A stretch of DNA of 64,000 nt from Cytidiella melzeri (Eukaryota; Basidiomycota; Agaricomycetes; Polyporales; Irpicaceae): NCBI GenBank assembly GCA_022592445.1, contig JABYQR010000018.1, forward strand, positions 1 to 64,000, read 5' to 3'. A program made the translations under genes and the position numbers. The notes beneath the pieces were generated by a model. The model ran no database searches. It was not told where the DNA came from and was given only the letters and a program-made list of their open reading frames with translations. Shown here piece by piece: positions 23,817 through 38,355 of the stretch (position 1 is its first letter; each line of letters opens with the position of its first letter).

Positions 23817-26800
23817 CTAAGAAGGATTGTCGTCAGACTTTGCACTCGAAAAGTCGACAAGAAGCAGGCGACCGCCTGCCAAAGTTAGCCTTTTCCCGTG
23901 CCAGCAACCTTCCGGTCCCAAAGGTACGCCTCTGTGTATAGGTGGAACCCACAAAATCCTTCGACCTTGTCGCCTGTCTAGAACCCACTTTCCGTCGTCC
24001 GATCGATAGCATGGTGTCTCCGAGGTAGTGAATGCACCGTGAACTCCGATGAGGGACGATGATTCGCCTGCTTCCTCGACAAAATGCAGCATCTCTGTGG
24101 TGTCAGTAACTGCCCTGGAGTTCCTCCAGATAGCAGAGTATTGCTTGCCGGAACTGCATTCCAGTACGAGAGTGATGTCGTCGTCAGCTTTTGCCTGTTC
24201 TCGGTGGCTGATCCGCACAACATGCTCGTCAAGGAAACTGATATCTCCTTGCGCCACCAGAACCATGCGAGGTTCAGCGCCGTCAATTTGATCAACAGTC
24301 CAGCAGCCAATTCGACCAGTCCGAATTAACGGGTACCCCGATTCCGCGCAGTGGATGAACCCCAGTAAGCCGTGAGTGTAAGGTAAGATGCGGCTGCTCC
24401 CTTCGCGGCCATGATGCATGGTGATCCTCTGCTGTGCCATTATCTCACCTTGAGCCCGGTCCCAAAGATGTCCATACCCACTTGTGTCACAAAAGATGAC
24501 ATAGCGATTGTTGAATGTGAATGCTGCGTCAATTATATGGTTTGGGTGGTCGCGTAGAATGCTTTGAATTGTCCCATTCCGCGTGTCCCATACCTGCATA
24601 CTTTGATCTTGGAAGCCGGAGACCAACAGCTGCCCATCGTTGGAGAAGTGCATGCAATTGACACCCTTGGAGTGATTGCCGTCCTTGTCCTGGTTGGAAG
24701 CCCCGACTGCCGTCTCCCAAATGTTGACGGTGTTGTCGTATGCACCAGAGGCGATGAACCTACCATCCGGAGAGAAGGTGACAGAGGTGACACCAGAGCC
24801 ATGCGCTTCATGCATCGACACGGCGCTGCCTTCCGGATACCAGACATGCATGGCAGTCGAACCCCACACTGCGAAAGCCAGCATGCGGGGGGTTACGGTA
24901 GGTGAGAACTGCGTTGAATGAACCAGGTTGGTGGTTTGGATGTTGTAGACAGAATCACCCGTCTCTACGTTGTATATGACTAAGCGACCTGAAAAGGAGC
25001 CCAAAGCGACAAGCGAACCGTCGAACGAGGAAGCCACCGCGATAACATACTCCCGACTTTCAGGCTCGTAAGGTTGGAGGACTTTCACCTGTCCAGGGGG
25101 ATCCACCTCCCACAACTCAGTACCGATAATGACAATCTTGTGGCCAGGACGCCTCAGCCAGCACAAAATCACCTCCTTCATCTCCACAGTGAATTGCTGT
25201 TGACAGCTATCATCACCGAAGTCAACGTTATACAAACAGACTCGACCATCGGCTGAGCTAGAGGCCAGAAGCTCTCCGCAGTTGGGGTAAGGATAGAATG
25301 CCACACTCTTGAGACCGAATCTGTCTTTACAATCCAGTGTAATGGTGCGAACACCGGTGCGAGCATCCCACAACATGATGGAGCCACTGGTAGCTGTTGC
25401 AAGAGTCTGGCTATTGTGGGAGAACGAGAGAGAGATGACATCGTTGTCATGTTCTGATTTGGCAAGTTGCTCTCCAGTTGCAGACCGGAACAAGCAACTG
25501 AAATGCGCGCCACCAGCAGCAATCATGGTTCCGTCGGGGGAGTATTCCAACGTGGAAACATATACTGGCATTGCTAAAGTCCTGATAGGCCCGCCCTGCT
25601 GTGCCTTTTGGCCACCAATGAGAACTGCGGCTTCGCACGCAAGATCAGTTGCATGATATGACTTGAGCAACGACTCATCTGACGTGAAAGGGAGTGCAGA
25701 GTGGTAGATGTGGGCCACGGAGGCGTCGACAATGTCGAACGCGTTCAAGATGAACCTCCGACCGGCATCGGTCCAGTCGATTATTGTCTTGTACTTGTCA
25801 CCGCACTGCGGTGAAGATGCAATTAGCATGCTATAGCCCGAATAATGTGTCGGTCATACCGAGGCAAGCCACTCGTGCACATCGGTCAATGAATTGACGG
25901 CGGTTCGTAGATCCCGGAGGAGCCCAAGGACCTCGAACCACTGTAGCTGACGTGTGGTAAGGAACCGATGGAGAACGCAGGGCTTGCCAGATTGTTCGTT
26001 CTCGTAATCAGTGTCGGAGAGTAGGTGTGCTTCACGATTACCGTCAGAGAGGAGATGAGCTGCCCAGTATCGGCAACTGTATCTCAACGCTTCGGAGATG
26101 CATCGGTCAAGCGTGGCGAGAGCGACCTCATCGTTCATGGCATACCGTGGCAGACCGCAGATGTTCTTCTTCAGCCCGCCTTCCATGGTCCCGAAGCAGC
26201 GTGTGGCGGCCTTGAAGTGGTGTGCATCTCGATCAATGTAGAATCGAGGATTCGTACATCGCGTCGAGTCTGAGAGGAAATCAGGGAAAGATTTGTGAAA
26301 GAAACGAATGGGGAGGGTGGAATCCTCCGGTACAAGAAGCACGGAGTGAAGTGACCTGAGAGATGTCTGAATGGTAGCCGAGTTCAGGCCCAAGATGTCC
26401 GCCATTGTCGAAGTAGAGACGAGATCACATGCGACTACGAGGAAGCCCAGTATAGATCGAATCCTCTGCATGAAGTCGTCGTCCTTCTTGGAGAATGCAC
26501 GTGAAAGGACATCGAGGTAAAGGATGTCGAGGCCAGATGATCCTTCCTTTACAAATCTGTCTTTCTGGCTCAAAAGCGCGTTTAGTTGGTCTTGCGGATT
26601 ACTGACTTCGTCAAAGATTAGTTTAACTGCTGTCGCTGCGAAGATAAAGAGACCGCCAGATTTTGCCACAAGATTCTCCACGTCAGATTTACTGGGCCAG
26701 TCATTGGGAAGGTGGAGGTCGCTACGCCCTGCACGAGCCTCTGAATCGTTGAGCTTCACCTCTAGGAATCGTCTAATGTCCTTGTCCACTGACGTCGCGC

Positions 26801-28389
26801 CTACTTTGTGCAATACCATCACGTCGGTGATGGGCCTCAAGCCTTTGAGACGAAACCCCATGCGGATGTTCGTCTCTGGACGGCTCGTGATGAAGAACTT
26901 GATCTTGGGAATGCGTGCAATGAATTGGGCTAAGTACGATAGGATGATGGAGGTGGCTTCGTCGTCCCTGCATTCATCAAGCGCATCGATGACAACGACA
27001 GTCTCTATGCCAGACTCATCCGCTGGGCGGATGATAAGTTCCTGAAATTGGTTGTGGAGAGCCAACGACGCGATGTCCTGATTTTTCTCGAGGGCATCCA
27101 AAACCGCTTTCCTGAATTTCAGCGAGGCGTCGTTTGAAGATGTCGCAAGATGGAACGCAATGGTCGGGAAAATCATCGTCCGATCGCTTGCGTGCGCGGA
27201 GGACCGAGAACAGAAGAAACTGGCACCAAGCCGCCCGTCATCAGCAAGTTGCTCCGCAAAGCTCTGCGCTATGGTCGACTTCCCGCTACCAGCGTGACCG
27301 TTAAGCCAATAGACTTGTTTTGCAGAAGAATTGTCGGCCCACTCCATGAGATCGCGTAAGATGTCCACCCGTGTATGTTCGAGGCAGTGCGAGCGTGTAT
27401 CAGACCCAGATGCGTTGAAGCCAGCGTCCTTCGCGCGAGGTAGCTTATCGAGAGTGTCCCGCTCGTCTAGGAAGAGTCTGAGATGAACAACACGTGTGAC
27501 GATCGTAACTGAGAGGTGACTTGCCGTGCCTATGCATGTCTTCCACGAGACAACGCTGGTGGTTCCATCAGGACCGTCCAGCAACACACATATACAGCAG
27601 CATATACCTGATAGTCGTTGATAGCTTGCTCGATATCGCGTGTATATTGCTGTATCACCTCCTTGGTCTCGGATGCCGTACAAGCTCTCTCGATGAACTT
27701 TGCCTTGACTATCGCCTTCAGTTCTTTGCCTTTGTTGTCCAACGACCTGTATGACACGCCAATCAATAGCTGTTGCAATAGAAAGGATAAATAAGAATTA
27801 CCTTGCCAAGTCGCTGCGACACTGGAGCGCATATGTGTCGTTTGTTGGCGTCATCCAAGAAGACTTGATCGCCTCAATCCGCTGCAAGAGGCTTTCCGCA
27901 TCTGCCTTGTTACCTCCAGTGTTCTGAATGGTCATTCAACGTCACGAACACACGCGAGATGTGACTATCACCACTCACCTTGACGAGCTCAATAACAAAA
28001 TTGATTCCGGCCGCTGCGCTCTTGAGAGGGGGAAATGGGTCGGACACCACTTCTACCAGGGCGAGAAAGTTTTTTGCAAGTCCTTTGGCTAAGTTCGCGG
28101 CATTGCTCTCCGTAGCCGGCGTCGCAATAGCCTCATCCTCCGTAGTCGGCGGTGCAGTAGCCTTGTTCTTCTCGACATCGTCTGGGACCCGCTCATGGTT
28201 GTTTTCCATCCTGCCCACACCCCGTGCGCCATCCATTGTCTCATCTGGTCCTGTTGCCGTACGTGCAGTCGGCGAGATCACGACGTCGTCCGCTGTGGAT
28301 AACTCAACGCCAGTGACGCTGAGAGCGGTGGCATTCGTATTACAATTCTTCTCTGGCTTTTCGAACGTTTTGGTGTTTTCTTGGACCAA
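23817..28389 (-). CDS. NLR-like STAND protein 2: tandem paralogue of NLR 1 (NACHT-WD40)
   Basis: Exons readable by homology to NLR 1: 28389-27979, 27923-27802 (122 nt, same as NLR 1), 27746-27608, then the NACHT exon 27466-25860 (1607 nt, identical in length to NLR 1) and the WD40 exon 25805-23817. Walker A is GHAGSGKST and Walker B VVVIDALDEC. WD40 blades include SPDGRFIASGAYDNTVNIWE and DGQLLVSGFQDQSMQVWD. The N-terminal exon is only similar in its last part (LKSAAAGINFVIELVK). Between 27608 and 27466 the two small exons of NLR 1 (87 and 7 nt) have no clear functional equivalent. The third exon ends in phase 0, but the NACHT exon needs one more base. The join therefore remains unresolved and the gene may be compromised there. 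The domains themselves are open throughout. Confidence 0.8.
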
Positions 28390-28930
28390 GAACGAAGTTT
28401 CGTGAGCATTGCTGTGAAGTTACAAAACGACAGCGGAGGGTAGTGTACGCGAGGCGAGAGAGACGAAGCGCGCGCGGCTGTAGTGCGTGCGCGTGAGCAT
28501 TATTGAAGAGACAGGATGGAAGGCAAAGTCAGATGCGCGTGGACGCCTGTTCTTGCGAGACGTTGCACCGCATACTCGCGACCGGTCACTGTCAAGTCAG
28601 CTAGGACACAATACGTGCATGTATTGTCCAGCATACGCGACAATCTTCATGTAGTTCCTGCTATATGGACTATCAGTATCAGAAAATGCAGCGCAACGAA
28701 ATGTAACGGCGATGTTCCCGCAGACATCAGTTGCTAAACGTTACTCCCTCGCGCACCGTCGTGTTGTTGTTGGCGATTAATGCTGTCGTAGTTCCTCGCC
28801 CTCCAGATTGAGGGTTACCCAGCAGCATAGTGAGTTGAAGTTGAGAGCCATCAGCGTATTGGCCATGGCCAGGACGAGAGAACAATCACACGGCAGGACG
28901 AGCGTAAACGCCCATGGTCCAACACTCGTT
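28390..28930. other. Intergenic, no gene seen
   Basis: Upstream of NLR 2. Short frames only, no recognisable domain, no clear repeat. Confidence 0.6.
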
Positions 28931-29299
28931 TACTCATGCCACAGCGTGCTCCTTGATCCTGGCTTTACACCTCTGAGTAATATAGAGTGTACAACAATGA
29001 ATGTGCTGTCGAAGAAGTGAGACGACGGCCGGTGGTGTCCGCAAATTCGTCTGATGCACGATGTTTTTTCCATCCACAGGATTTGACCGACTGGACGGGT
29101 GTATCACAACACTAAATACCTTTTGGCCGTATCGACCAAGAGCCAAACTGCCTCAGCCTGAGCACGGACTTCCTCTGTATCTCTGTGAATACTCTCATCA
29201 TTAACAGCTCAGCTCAGGACCACGGCCATCGCGTAATGTTCAGGGGACGACACACTGGTCTCCGTCTCGCTAGCAACATCATCGTCGCGCTCAGCTCCT

Positions 29300-30640
29300 T
29301 CACCTCGATTAGATCCTCATGTTCTGATACGGCCGGCCACGGCAAACCTTCGCCCGTACGTTCTCCCATATCTCCGTTACCAAACCTCCAAGTTCAGCGC
29401 GTGAGTCTCCCCTCCCATGGAGCACCGAGTTGATGGAGAACACAGCAATAGACATGGACGTGGAATGGGACAGCGTATAGTGATGGAGTTCTCCAAATCC
29501 GACATATTGGACGGACATCGGCGGCAGTGCCCTATTGCGTGTCTCTGGTTCGACCATGTTCACTGAGAGTGAGGTAGGATGAGGCGGTGAATCGCGAGGA
29601 TGAACGCGGAGAGTATCGAGGCGTGTGGGCAGTCGAGCAGACCTGAAATTCCAACTGTATTGGTCCGACACCTCAGCACGATGACGTTGCTCGGCTGCAG
29701 ATCGGGATGGCGGACACGGAAACGACGGAGGGCTGAGTGCTCGGGGACGAGAAACGTTGCAATGGCAGCGTAGCGTTTGAGATGCTCGATGTTGTCACAC
29801 GGTGACTGCTCCTTATACCTGCCTTTTTTCAATGTGAAACCGTAATAGTGGTCGACCGAACTGTTCCAAATGCGCTAGTTCCTCGCAAACTGCTGCTACG
29901 AGTGTTGACTCGGTGCTTTCTCTACACTTTCGATTCGTTCAAAAATTCAACGAAAGAAAAGGGAAAGAGTTGCGTACAAGCCCCTGACCAAATCGAGCCG
30001 CGACCTCCTTCAGTACAGTATCCGACACAGAAGTGCTCGTCGACGAGTGAAATACCCGTCCTTGGCGGCTTCTCCAGATTGCTACTATGATAGATGCTTC
30101 CACAAGCAGGGAACGGAACGGACATCGAGGGAGATTCGGGCCGAACAAGGCGACGCAAGACCAGAGCACAAATGGGTGCTTCGAACTCCGTTGCTGAGCT
30201 AAGTACCTCTCATAAACCCCGTAAGATATTGTCCCGTCTTCGCAACGTTGTCCGAAGAAGGCGAATGGTCGTAGAAGGTAACAAACATCCCAAAGGGGCG
30301 GAGAAAACGCATCGTGGCCACTACACTAGGGAGGGCGTAGAGCTTCGAGTTGGGGTTCGCGACGGCGTATGGGATGCGGGCTGTCATCTCGAAGCTATAT
30401 CGCATGGTAGCGAGGAAAGTCAACTTGAAGCCCTCTGCGAGCTTCGCGAATCTCTCTATGTCTTGAGACCTCCGAGAAACGGACTGCGCCCGGCACCACA
30501 AGTCGACAAAGCTCGTCGACTACGTCTGGGCTCTGCACAGTGAAGATGATTGGTGACGCTGAATATGCGATATGGTAGATTAGACGTGTGCGCATGAGGA
30601 CAACGTGTGTAAACCTTACAGCCACCGTCCCGATCCAAAG
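29300..30640 (-). pseudogene. APH/PKL-fold phosphotransferase (aminoglycoside-phosphotransferase-like), decayed
   Basis: Minus-strand fragments appear in the order of the family. FAKLAEGFKLTFLATMR with ARIPYAVANP and EVATM/VVATMRFLR-type N-lobe text lies at about 30260-30450. LVRPESPSMSVPFPACGSIY with ISLVDEHFCVG lies at 30000-30150. The catalytic-loop text RHPDLQPSNVIV with ISGLLDCPHASIL lies at 29600-29730. The expected conserved block between the last two is missing, the usual DWQHAS is DCPHAS, and later parts drift in frame (GDSRAELGGLVTEIWENV at 29370-29430). Known relatives are agaricomycete protein-kinase-like phosphotransferases of unknown substrate. I call it a pseudogene because no spliced full-length frame can be built. 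Confidence 0.65.
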
Positions 30641-30659
30641 TCGAAAAAATCACCGGAGT

Positions 30660-31065
30660 CTTAGACCTGCTTGAGTATGTACGACGTGGGGTGCTGCTGG
30701 CAGGTCGGAGTGAAAGTTGGAGTGTAATGCAGAACGTAGCGAGAGGGGGAGACTAAGGCAGAGGCGGACAAATCAAGACGAGCCTCGCATGACTGAGGAA
30801 GTAGCGAATTCATAGAGCGTGCACTCCAGCCGTGCACACGCAAACTTGGCGGCAGTACTAATGTGATCTCCGCGCGCAAGGTCAGCATGTTCAATCATAC
30901 TGCAAGAACTTGGATGTCCAGAAACTGCGCGGAGCTCCACAGGAGTGTCAGTACATCGATTTCCATTGACAAATACAATGCCCCCACGTTCGGCCACAGA
31001 TCCACTTACGATTCCAGCCACTTACGGTTACAAGTATACATTATCTTTGTAAATTTGTCCCCACT
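30660..31065. other. Intergenic, no gene seen
   Basis: Lies downstream of the O-acetylhomoserine sulfhydrylase stop codon and upstream of the decayed APH-like gene. No supported ORF or repeat. Confidence 0.5.
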
Positions 31066-31069
31066 CGCT

Positions 31070-32992
<1,923 letters not shown>

Positions 32993-33047
32993 GGTGGTAC
33001 GCGGAAAGGATAGTACAGGGGACCAGATGATAGTAGAATGTCACCTC

Positions 33048-33055
33048 CTTTTATA
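33048..33055 (-). promoter_or_regulatory. TATA box of the O-acetylhomoserine sulfhydrylase gene
   Basis: TATAAAAG on the minus strand, 56-63 bp upstream of the ATG at 32992. Position and sequence fit a fungal core promoter. Confidence 0.6.
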
Positions 33056-33059
33056 CACA

Positions 33060-33479
33060 CACACACTAAGACTTGGCTCATTGCGTGCTTCAACTTGCCC
33101 ATGCGACCATGATCACGCAATCCGACGAGCTCCCACGCAAACGTGTCTGTAACGTCAGAAAGCTCGTGCTCACGCTCATCGGGTGCAATGGGAAAGCCGT
33201 CTACACCGTCCAAATCCTAGTCGCTGGGATGCTGATGAGAACTGACACAGCGCTTACCTTCATGGCTCTCCAGTATCCTGACTGCCTCTCGACTGTGCGC
33301 AACATTGTCCCCACGTCTTGGCTTATTGCATAGCATAGTAAAGATGGTTCGAAGCGGTTGAGGTTGTAAATGGTCGAGAAACGAGGGCGCAGAGGGTAAT
33401 CGTTCTTAAGGTTTGGTGCGCTGATGCGACTTTTGATGCGCCGAAACATAAATGGCATCGATGACTTTATCGAATGCAC
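33060..33479 (-). CDS. Possible small spliced ORF, unidentified
   Basis: Minus-strand frame from ATG at 33479 reads SRISAPNLKNDYPLRPRFST and YAISQDVGTMLRTVERQSGY. A well-formed intron (ATGAAG then GTAAGC; ending GCGACTAG near 33217) leads into DLDGVDGFPIAPDEREHELS and ELVGLRDHGRMGKLKHAM. I do not recognise a family. It sits head to head with the peptidase gene (27 bp apart) and its 3' part approaches the promoter of the sulfhydrylase gene, so the true end is unclear. It may be a small gene or a relic. Confidence 0.35.
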
Positions 33480-33505
33480 ATCATGCAGTACTGGTCTGAG
33501 CTCTC

Positions 33506-35818
33506 ATGTCGCCTCGAACAGCACCTTACGGGACATGGCCGTCACCCATCTCGGCCAGCGCAATTGCTTTGATTGTGCGCCATTACCTCCTGTGAACTTC
33601 ACTCAATGCATCATGTTCACATCTGAATCTGTAGCGAGCCAGCGTGGATGAAGTGATCGTCGACGCCGTCACCTCTGCTATCTACCACACTGAGAGACGA
33701 CCTTCAGAGGGAGGGCGCATTGTTCTTGTCAATACTGAAAGCGGTGTCGATGTTGTCAGTAAAGACTGGAATGTGAGGACTGGTGTTCAGGAGGTACGTA
33801 TCCAGAGTGGATTCGCCAGGCTACTGCCATTAATATAATATAGTACGGTGGATCTCCCGTAACTGTGCACGACGGCAGGGCGATCTTCTCCAATTTCTCC
33901 GACGGTCGAATTTATACCGTGACTGACGGCGGAGACCCTCAGCCCATAACGCCAGGTACGAGCTCACACTGCTGTCCTGCTGGCCAAGCATCTTACAAGC
34001 TCTGAGGATACTAGAAAGCAAAGTCTGGCGGTATGCATGTTTCTCAGTGCACCCTCACAACCCGCGGTTTATTGTCGCCGTCCTAGAAGACCACACGAAC
34101 CCAGCCCCAGCTGATGTGGCGACGAGATTATGCGTAATTGACAGCGAATCAAAGACGGTACACACACTCGCATCTGGTGCTGACTTCTACGCAAAACCGC
34201 GATTCTCTCCCGATGGTGCCTACTTGGCCTGGCAGCAATGGTCGCATCCGGATATGCCTTGGGACGGCGCGCAGATTGCTGTTGCCAGTGTTTCTGTGTC
34301 CGAAAGCGAACTTGGAATAGGAAATGTTCGTGTCGTAGCTGGAAAACACAACGAAGTCAGCGCGGGCTATCCAATGTGGGCTTCAAAAAACCTCCTGCTT
34401 TTTACCTGCGATGTCTCGGGATATGCCAACCCCTGGTCGTACAACCTCCAGACAGAAAAGGCCGGCCCTGTACTACGGACCCCTGTTGCAGAGGATTTCG
34501 ACTCGACCATGTGGTTGCTGGGTTGGTCTTTCGGTGCGCCGCTGGATAAGGACGGCCATACAGCTCTTTACACTGCAATGCGCGATGGCCGAAACGTGCT
34601 TTACGTCGTCAGCATTCTCAGCAACACTTTCGAGGAGATCGACTGCCCATACGTCACCGTCGAGTATGTCCAACCAGTGACGGACCACATCGTCGTTTTT
34701 ATCGGTGCCAAGACCGATGAATCGCGCAAGATTGTCCTTTGCACAGTCAAAGACTACTCGAAACCACAGTTCACCGTTTTAGGAGACAAGGACACGGGCG
34801 GACCAAATTTCGAACGTACCTACTTCTCGCAGCCACACCCCATGATGTTGACCATTCCGGTGACCGGGGAGCCGTTCTATGTGGTGTACTATCCTCCGAC
34901 GAATCCAGGCTACATCGGTCCGACAGATGAGAAGCCGCCGTGCGTTGTACATGTGCATGGCGGACCAACATCCTATGCTCCGCATGCGTTGAAACTGCTT
35001 GTGCAGTACTTTACGTCCCGCGGGTTTGCATGGTACGCCGTAACATATATTCTTCTCATGCTGAGTGCTCATGTACACCGTAGGGTAGACGTGGATTACA
35101 GCGGAAGCTCTGGTCATGGTCGTGCTTACATGTAAGTACACTTATCACCTCGTATATACCCCCTCTCATCTCACAAAAACGACCACACCGTTAGTAATCG
35201 ACTCTCAGGCAAATGGGGCATCGTCGACACCCGAGATTGTGCGCTCACCGTGTCTCTCCTTTCTTCCGCTCCATTCAACCTCATCGACCCCAAACGCACT
35301 GCAATCCGAGGGGAGTCCTCTGGTGGGTATGACGTGCTTGAAACCCTCTGCGTGTATCCCGACGCATTCGCCGCCGGCGCATCATTGTACGGAATCTCCG
35401 ACTTGAAAAAGTTGGACGAATTCACGCACAAGTTTGAATCGAGATACTGCGAGAAGCTCATCGGAGGGTCCTATGAGAACGCACCAGAGATATATAAAGA
35501 GCGGTCTCCGGTTTACAATGCGCACAATATCAAGGCTCCGCTGCTTGTACGTGTCTTTCTCGTTATCATCCATGATAACCTCGCGTTGCAACCATCTCAC
35601 TTGCGACTTAGATCCTGCAAGGGTCTGCTGATGTAGTGGTGCCCCCTGAACAGGCTGAAGGTATGGTGAAGATCATCAAGGAAAAGGGCGGCGAGGTGGA
35701 GTATGTCATGTTTGAGGGTGAGGGTCATGGCTGGCGGAGAGCGGACACCATTCAGAAGGCGTTGGAGACAGAGCTGGCGTTTTATGAAAAAGTCTTCGAT
35801 TTGAAGAAGCAGAAATGA
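33506..35818 (+). CDS. S9 prolyl-oligopeptidase-type peptidase (dipeptidyl-aminopeptidase-like, 654 aa)
   Basis: Exons 33506-33574, 33635-33793, 33844-33955, 34015-35032, 35084-35131, 35195-35546 and 35612-35818 join in frame from ATGTCGCCTCGAACAG. The N-terminal part is a beta-propeller (TAPYGTWPSPI, YGGSPVTVHDGRAIFSNFSD, PRFSPDGAYLAW, GYPMWASKNLLLFTCD). The C-terminal alpha/beta-hydrolase domain has VVHVHGGPTSYAP (oxyanion region), nucleophile motif IRGESSGGYDVL (Ser within G-E-S-S-G-G), the acid in QGSADVVVPPEQA and the His in EGEGHGWRRA. This is a complete Ser-Asp-His triad. Length is typical of S9C-type enzymes, which are usually cytosolic; no signal peptide is evident. Substrate unknown. 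Confidence 0.93.
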
Positions 35819-36062
35819 GAAATTGATGATGGACATAAGATACAGATGTACCATAGCGATGCTCAGCTTGCTGTACAGCCGTGGACAAATTGACCCAACT
35901 ACCGACGACGTCCGCTGTTAGCTACACAGAAACTTTCATCGGCCATATCCAAACGCGTATATGAGCAGCTCATGGCCAAACCACATTGTACATAAATCTT
36001 CGCGCACTCAGTAAAGTCTGAATCCCATAGCGAAGGATCAGACCAATGAAAAACGCCATCTA

Positions 36063-37985
36063 AGGATGCTTGAACATGAAGCCAACGGTAGCGACTACGA
36101 AGCAAAGGGAAATCGCGGCCAAAATCTGCACATAAGGGTAATTGCCACTGCTTCCGACCACAAGCTCATTTGCTGCACGTTTATGCAAACGAGACCTGTT
36201 CTTGTCAGTTCTTTGTTGAGGCGCACGCTTGTTGTGGTCCTTCGGCTGTCCTATCTCTTTGTGCTGAGGTGGTTGGCGATGTGTCACGTCCGACGCGTTT
36301 TCTTCAGCGTTGCACTACTCCAGCATCAAGATGGGACCGTTTGGAGTTGTGACTGCTTCCTCCGAGACTAGACCTCTTGTAGCGTGACTTCGTATTCCTG
36401 CTCAAGCTGACGCTTTCAAGACGCGCAAGTATAGTCGACGGTATCCGCGAAGGGAATGAGTATGTGGTACATTAGCTGTACTGACTCGGGATCGCCGGTG
36501 CACAGAGCTGTCCGAGTCAATTCAGAACGTAATTCCGTATATTGCATGGACGGTCGCTTACCTTTGTTGCGGAGCAATAGAAATGCTGCACTGTCTGCAC
36601 GGTTGTCAGCGAATTGTGAAATGAGGAGGCAAACGCCATGATCCACCTTCAGGCGATGGGACGGTAACTGGTCGGTGAGGAGGATATGGGAATGTGAACT
36701 GATAAGGCTGCGATGAACATGGCCGTACATCGTCTTTTGTGAACAGACACTTATGGTGTAATCGACGTGGGGAGGCTTAACTAGCAGCGAAATTTGATGA
36801 CGGAGACGTGGCGATCGTTTGAGTGACAAATCAAGTTCAGGAACGTTGGGACTACAATAGCTACTCGAACTTTGAGCTGGTGGTCGAGGGTCGCGCGTGG
36901 CTTCGATCGCCTTCCCGCAAATGACTCTGTGAGGAATGGCACACCGCCATTGAAGTTAGAGGCTTTACACTTCCTAACGAGAGGTTAGACGTACCGCACG
37001 ATGTCGCCAACCGACGACTTACCAAACATTGCGCCCGACCGCTTTGCATATACGACAAGCGATTGATCGCACACCAGGCACTAGAGACGACTGTGTAGCA
37101 CCGCAATTCCAGCACGCTTTGTGTTTCTTAGGATGAACGCGACGCATGCCAGCTAACGTACCCTCGCCTGCATTCTTCCCGAAAGCTTCGTTGAGAGCGT
37201 TCCTTACGCGCTTTCGTTCCGAAAATATTTCCCGTGGAGCGCTTGCTGCTGCATACTGCATGAAACCTTCCCTCCTGCATTTGAAACCTCAGATCATGTT
37301 GAGATACGTCAAGCCGCAAAAGACTCACGAAAACGAGCAAAATATTCCAAAGCGCCACGCTTGCGAAGTATGTCCTGTCGAACATATTGTCGTTTACCCG
37401 CGTTTGCCACCCAAGGATACTATTCCTTCGTTCGTGACTCGCGAGGGCCCAAATATAGTCGAACTTGACTCGGATACAAGTGATGTATGCTGGCATCACG
37501 ATTGTGGCGGTTTCGGATAGAGGCGTCGAAGGAAGAACTTCCCTGAGCATACGAGGATACTCGCGGCCTCCAGAAGCACTCAGCGAGCTCACGGTGGACC
37601 CTAGACAAAGACCTCGCCTCTCTTCCAGCTCAGCGAGGCATGAGGTACAATACAAGCCTTCCAAAACGACCTCCCTACGCCTTTTTTCTACTATCCCCCT
37701 CGATCTCTTCTCAAAAATTTCAGTAGCACACGCAGGCACCATCGCACGCACAATGTCAGTTTGGATGTCGCAGATCTCTCGAATCTTCTGTTTGTGGTCA
37801 AGGAGGTCATCCAAAAAAGCGAGCATCTCAAGTGTCCGTAGCGTCAACGATTGTAGAGTAGGCCTGGGTCTGGGAAGGTCTCGCAGCGGTCGGGCATAGA
37901 AAGCCCGAAGGTCCTTTTCTCAGGAACGTTCCCAAGCCATCCTATCTGTGGGTGTATTAGGACGTTGTCTCTGTTGAGGATACAT
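36063..37985 (-). pseudogene. MYND zinc-finger / C-terminal TM family, copy A (pseudogene)
   Basis: Homologous along its length to copies B and C. It starts MYPQQRQRPN at 37985 but has a TGA at codon 22 (37922-37920), exactly where B and C have the Trp of WEASW (TGG to TGA). The helical N-terminal domain continues in frame (REICDIQTDIVRAMVPAC, EVVLEGLYCTSCLAELEERR). The second exon has CWNCG and CRICKAVGRNVW but lacks the following Tyr-Cys-Ser-Arg of the MYND motif. The next exon has two more stops before AIPHRVICGKAIEA. Later exons (ALCTGDPESVQLMYHILIPF at about 36460-36520, and a membrane segment ILAAISLCFVVATVGFMF near 36070-36120) are also broken. Not functional. Confidence 0.85.
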
Positions 37986-38318
37986 GACAGCCATATTTAG
38001 AAGCTTGCAGGCTGGGGTAAGTCGAAGGGCTGGTCGTTTCAGAATGTACTCTTGAAGCCTGAGGGTTCGAGGTCATTTGATCATCCCCGAGTCGGAGAGA
38101 CAGCGACGAGCGAGGAAAAGGGTATAAGACCGCATACCCTTTGACGGGGTAATGACACTTCCCGGACACGTTGCAGGCCTATAGACACGCGTACAAAGAT
38201 GAACCCATGCGGCCAAGACAAACCTGAAATCTTGTCAACAGTTGTTCAAGTACAGCTGAAATGATACTGACTAGCCCGGCTAGGGATATAATTTACCATC
38301 TCGCATTGGCCAGTGGAC

Positions 38319-38355
38319 ACGATGTCGAAAGAGACGTTCAATCATGGCGGGTGGC
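38319..38355 (-). repeat. 5'-flank block shared by MYND-TM copies A and B (A side)
   Basis: Plus-strand text GATGTCGAAAGAGACGTTCA followed by ATCATGGCGGGTGG resembles GTTGTCGAAAGAGGGATTCA followed by ATGGTGGGTGG at 45295-45325. Both lie about 335-345 bp upstream of the respective start codons. This shows that the duplication included the 5' flank; a retained promoter element is possible. The rest of 38000-38860 shows no gene. Confidence 0.5.
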
